NCBI GenBank assembly: GCA_023386645.1
Contig: JAEWJI010000006.1
Location: 1-33,577 of the forward strand
Length of the DNA: 33,577 bases
Origin: Pseudomonadota bacterium
GTDB lineage: Bacteria; Pseudomonadota; Alphaproteobacteria; Caulobacterales; Caulobacteraceae
Direction: 5' to 3'
Below, one piece after another: positions 32,775 through 33,577 of this stretch; within the stretch, counting starts at the first letter, position 1; every line of letters starts with the position of its first letter. Below the pieces are notes generated by a model, which made no database searches, was not told where the DNA came from, and worked only from the letters and a program-made list of their open reading frames with translations. The position numbers and the translations under genes were made by a program.

Positions 32775-32808
32775 AAAAAAAGAGGCGACCCGGCACCCGG
32801 ATCGCCCC
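32775..32808 (-). terminator. Intrinsic terminator of the rpoA-rplQ operon
   Basis: On the minus strand, GGGGCGA-T-CCGG pairs with CCGG-G-TCGCCTC around a short loop, followed directly by seven T. It begins 26 bases after the rplQ stop. The paired stem plus T-run is the clearest intrinsic terminator in the window. The acetyltransferase start lies at its downstream edge. Confidence 0.85.
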
Positions 32809-32833
32809 TTTATATTCATTCGCTGAAGGAGGA

Positions 32834-33253
32834 TCAGTCCTCGGCGTCGTCGCCGCCGGCGAAGACCGGGCCCGAGTCCTGGCCTTTGGCGTCCACGTCG
32901 CGATCGACGAACTCGATCACGGCCATCGGCGCGTTGTCGCCGTGGCGGAAGCCCGCCTTCATGATGCGGATGTAGCCGCCGTTCCGCTCCGCATAACGCG
33001 GGCTGATGGTGTCGAACAGCTTGCCGACCTGGGTCACGTCGCGGACCTGGCTGATGGCCTGGCGACGGGCGTGAAGATCGCCCTTCTTGCCGAGGGTGAC
33101 CAGCTTCTCGACGAAGGGACGCAGTTCCTTCGCCTTGGGCAGGGTCGTCGTGATCTGCTCGTGCTTGATCAGCGAGGCGGCCATGTTGGCGAACATGGCC
33201 TGGCGGTGGCTGACCGTGCGGCCGAGCTTACGATAGGCGGCGCCGTGGCGCAT
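32834..33253 (-). CDS. rplQ: 50S ribosomal protein L17
   Basis: A 139-residue ribosomal protein of the large subunit. The N-terminus MRHGAAYRKLGRTVSHRQAM and the LIKHEQITTTLPKAKELRPF block are the family signatures; GGYIRIMKAGFRHGDNAPMA is the conserved C-terminal part. An acidic tail ends in Asp-Asp-Ala-Glu-Asp. AGGAGAG lies just upstream of the ATG. It follows rpoA after 102 bases, in the usual order of the alpha operon, and a strong terminator follows its stop. Confidence 0.97.
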   Translation of the reverse strand: MRHGAAYRKLGRTVSHRQAMFANMAASLIKHEQITTTLPKAKELRPFVEKLVTLGKKGDLHARRQAISQVRDVTQVGKLFDTISPRYAERNGGYIRIMKAGFRHGDNAPMAVIEFVDRDVDAKGQDSGPVFAGGDDAED

Positions 33254-33316
33254 CGGAGTCTCTCCTACTCAACCCGGTTTCCAGAGGTCTGGACCTGGGC
33301 CTTTTCATTCTAACCG

Positions 33317-33347
33317 CTCCGCGTCCCGTGGCCGGGACCGGGCGGAG
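33317..33347 (-). promoter_or_regulatory. Strong hairpin in the rpoA-rplQ gap
   Basis: CTCCGC-GTCCC (33317-33327) pairs with GGGAC-CGG-GCGGAG (33334-33347), 11 base pairs with one three-base bulge. No T-run follows on the minus strand. It may be an RNA-processing or stabilising stem, or a partial attenuator, in the transcript from rpoA into rplQ. Confidence 0.45.
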
Positions 33348-33355
33348 GGTTGAAA

Positions 33356-33577
33356 CTAGATCTGGTCGTCGAACTTCTTGGCCAGGTCGTCGATGTTCTC
33401 CGGGGGCCAGTTCGGCACGTCCATGCCGAGCGACAGACCCATGGAGGTCAGCACTTCCTTGATCTCGTTCAGCGACTTGCGGCCGAAGTTCGGGGTGCGA
33501 AGCATCTCGCCCTCGGTCTTCTGGATCAGGTCGCCGATGTAGACGATGTTGTCGTTCTTCAGGCAGTTGGCCGAACG
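33356..33577 (-). CDS. rpoA: RNA polymerase alpha subunit, C-terminal part (partial)
   Basis: The last 73 codons of the alpha subunit gene; the rest lies beyond the right edge. The visible part is in the C-terminal domain, which binds UP elements and activators: RSANCLKNDNIVYIGDLIQ followed by LRTPNFGRKSLNEIKEVL, both diagnostic of alpha-CTD, then LGMDVPNWPPENIDDLAKKF. The stop codon is TAG. The order rpoA-rplQ on the same strand is the standard alpha-operon end. Confidence 0.97.
   Translation of the reverse strand, partial: RSANCLKNDNIVYIGDLIQKTEGEMLRTPNFGRKSLNEIKEVLTSMGLSLGMDVPNWPPENIDDLAKKFDDQI

Overview
The window looks like a stretch of core chromosome from a high-GC alphaproteobacterium of the order Caulobacterales, most likely Brevundimonas or a close relative. 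The grounds are the very GC-rich codon use, two DUF2336 genes, a CC0125/CC1285-type lipoprotein, an ATP12 chaperone, a GTP-type PEP carboxykinase, and TTAA-N7-TTAAC-like sites that resemble CtrA boxes. The genus is inferred from gene content, not from a marker comparison. I see no rRNA, tRNA, CRISPR array, phage, plasmid or insertion-sequence genes. Coding density is high. The two longest gaps are 1-267 and 25630-25867.

Layout. 1-4.6 kb: an RND efflux permease and its periplasmic adaptor, translationally coupled. 4.7-6.2 kb: a class II aldolase/adducin-like protein coupled to a predicted outer-membrane barrel protein. 6.3-10.9 kb: DUF2336 protein, NAD kinase, Hpt phosphotransfer protein, a second DUF2336 protein and a lytic transglycosylase-like protein; CtrA-like sites lie upstream of three of these genes. 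11-14.7 kb: a stand-alone TonB-family protein, a DAO-type FAD oxidoreductase and PEP carboxykinase. 14.9-18.7 kb: DUF938 methyltransferase, RsuA-type pseudouridine synthase, a glutaredoxin-MauE fusion and the propionyl-CoA carboxylase beta subunit. 18.9-21.6 kb: a ClpP-like protein facing a crcB-rluA-ATP12 run. 21.8-25.6 kb: an unknown four-helix membrane protein, the CC0125-type lipoprotein, a second RluA-type synthase coupled to a DUF72 protein, and a small membrane protein. 25.7-29.1 kb: a palindrome-rich intergenic repeat, RarA, a VOC protein and a DegP/Q-like protease with a lipobox. 29.1-32.3 kb: a Tet-type MFS exporter and a two-gene ABC exporter. 32.3-33.6 kb: a GNAT acetyltransferase, then the end of the ribosomal alpha operon (rplQ and the 3' end of rpoA).

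The genes do not form one pathway. The themes are envelope upkeep and export (RND, MFS and ABC systems, TonB, transglycosylase, DegP/Q, lipoprotein), rRNA pseudouridylation (three synthases), central carbon metabolism (PckG, PccB, NAD kinase) and a probable cell-cycle signalling patch around the Hpt and DUF2336 genes. I found no clear undescribed defence or mobile system. The best leads are the DUF2336/Hpt cluster with its CtrA-like sites, a ClpP-like protein lacking the usual catalytic Asp, a class II aldolase homologue lacking the catalytic Glu, the glutaredoxin-MauE fusion, and the palindromic intergenic element near 25.7 kb.
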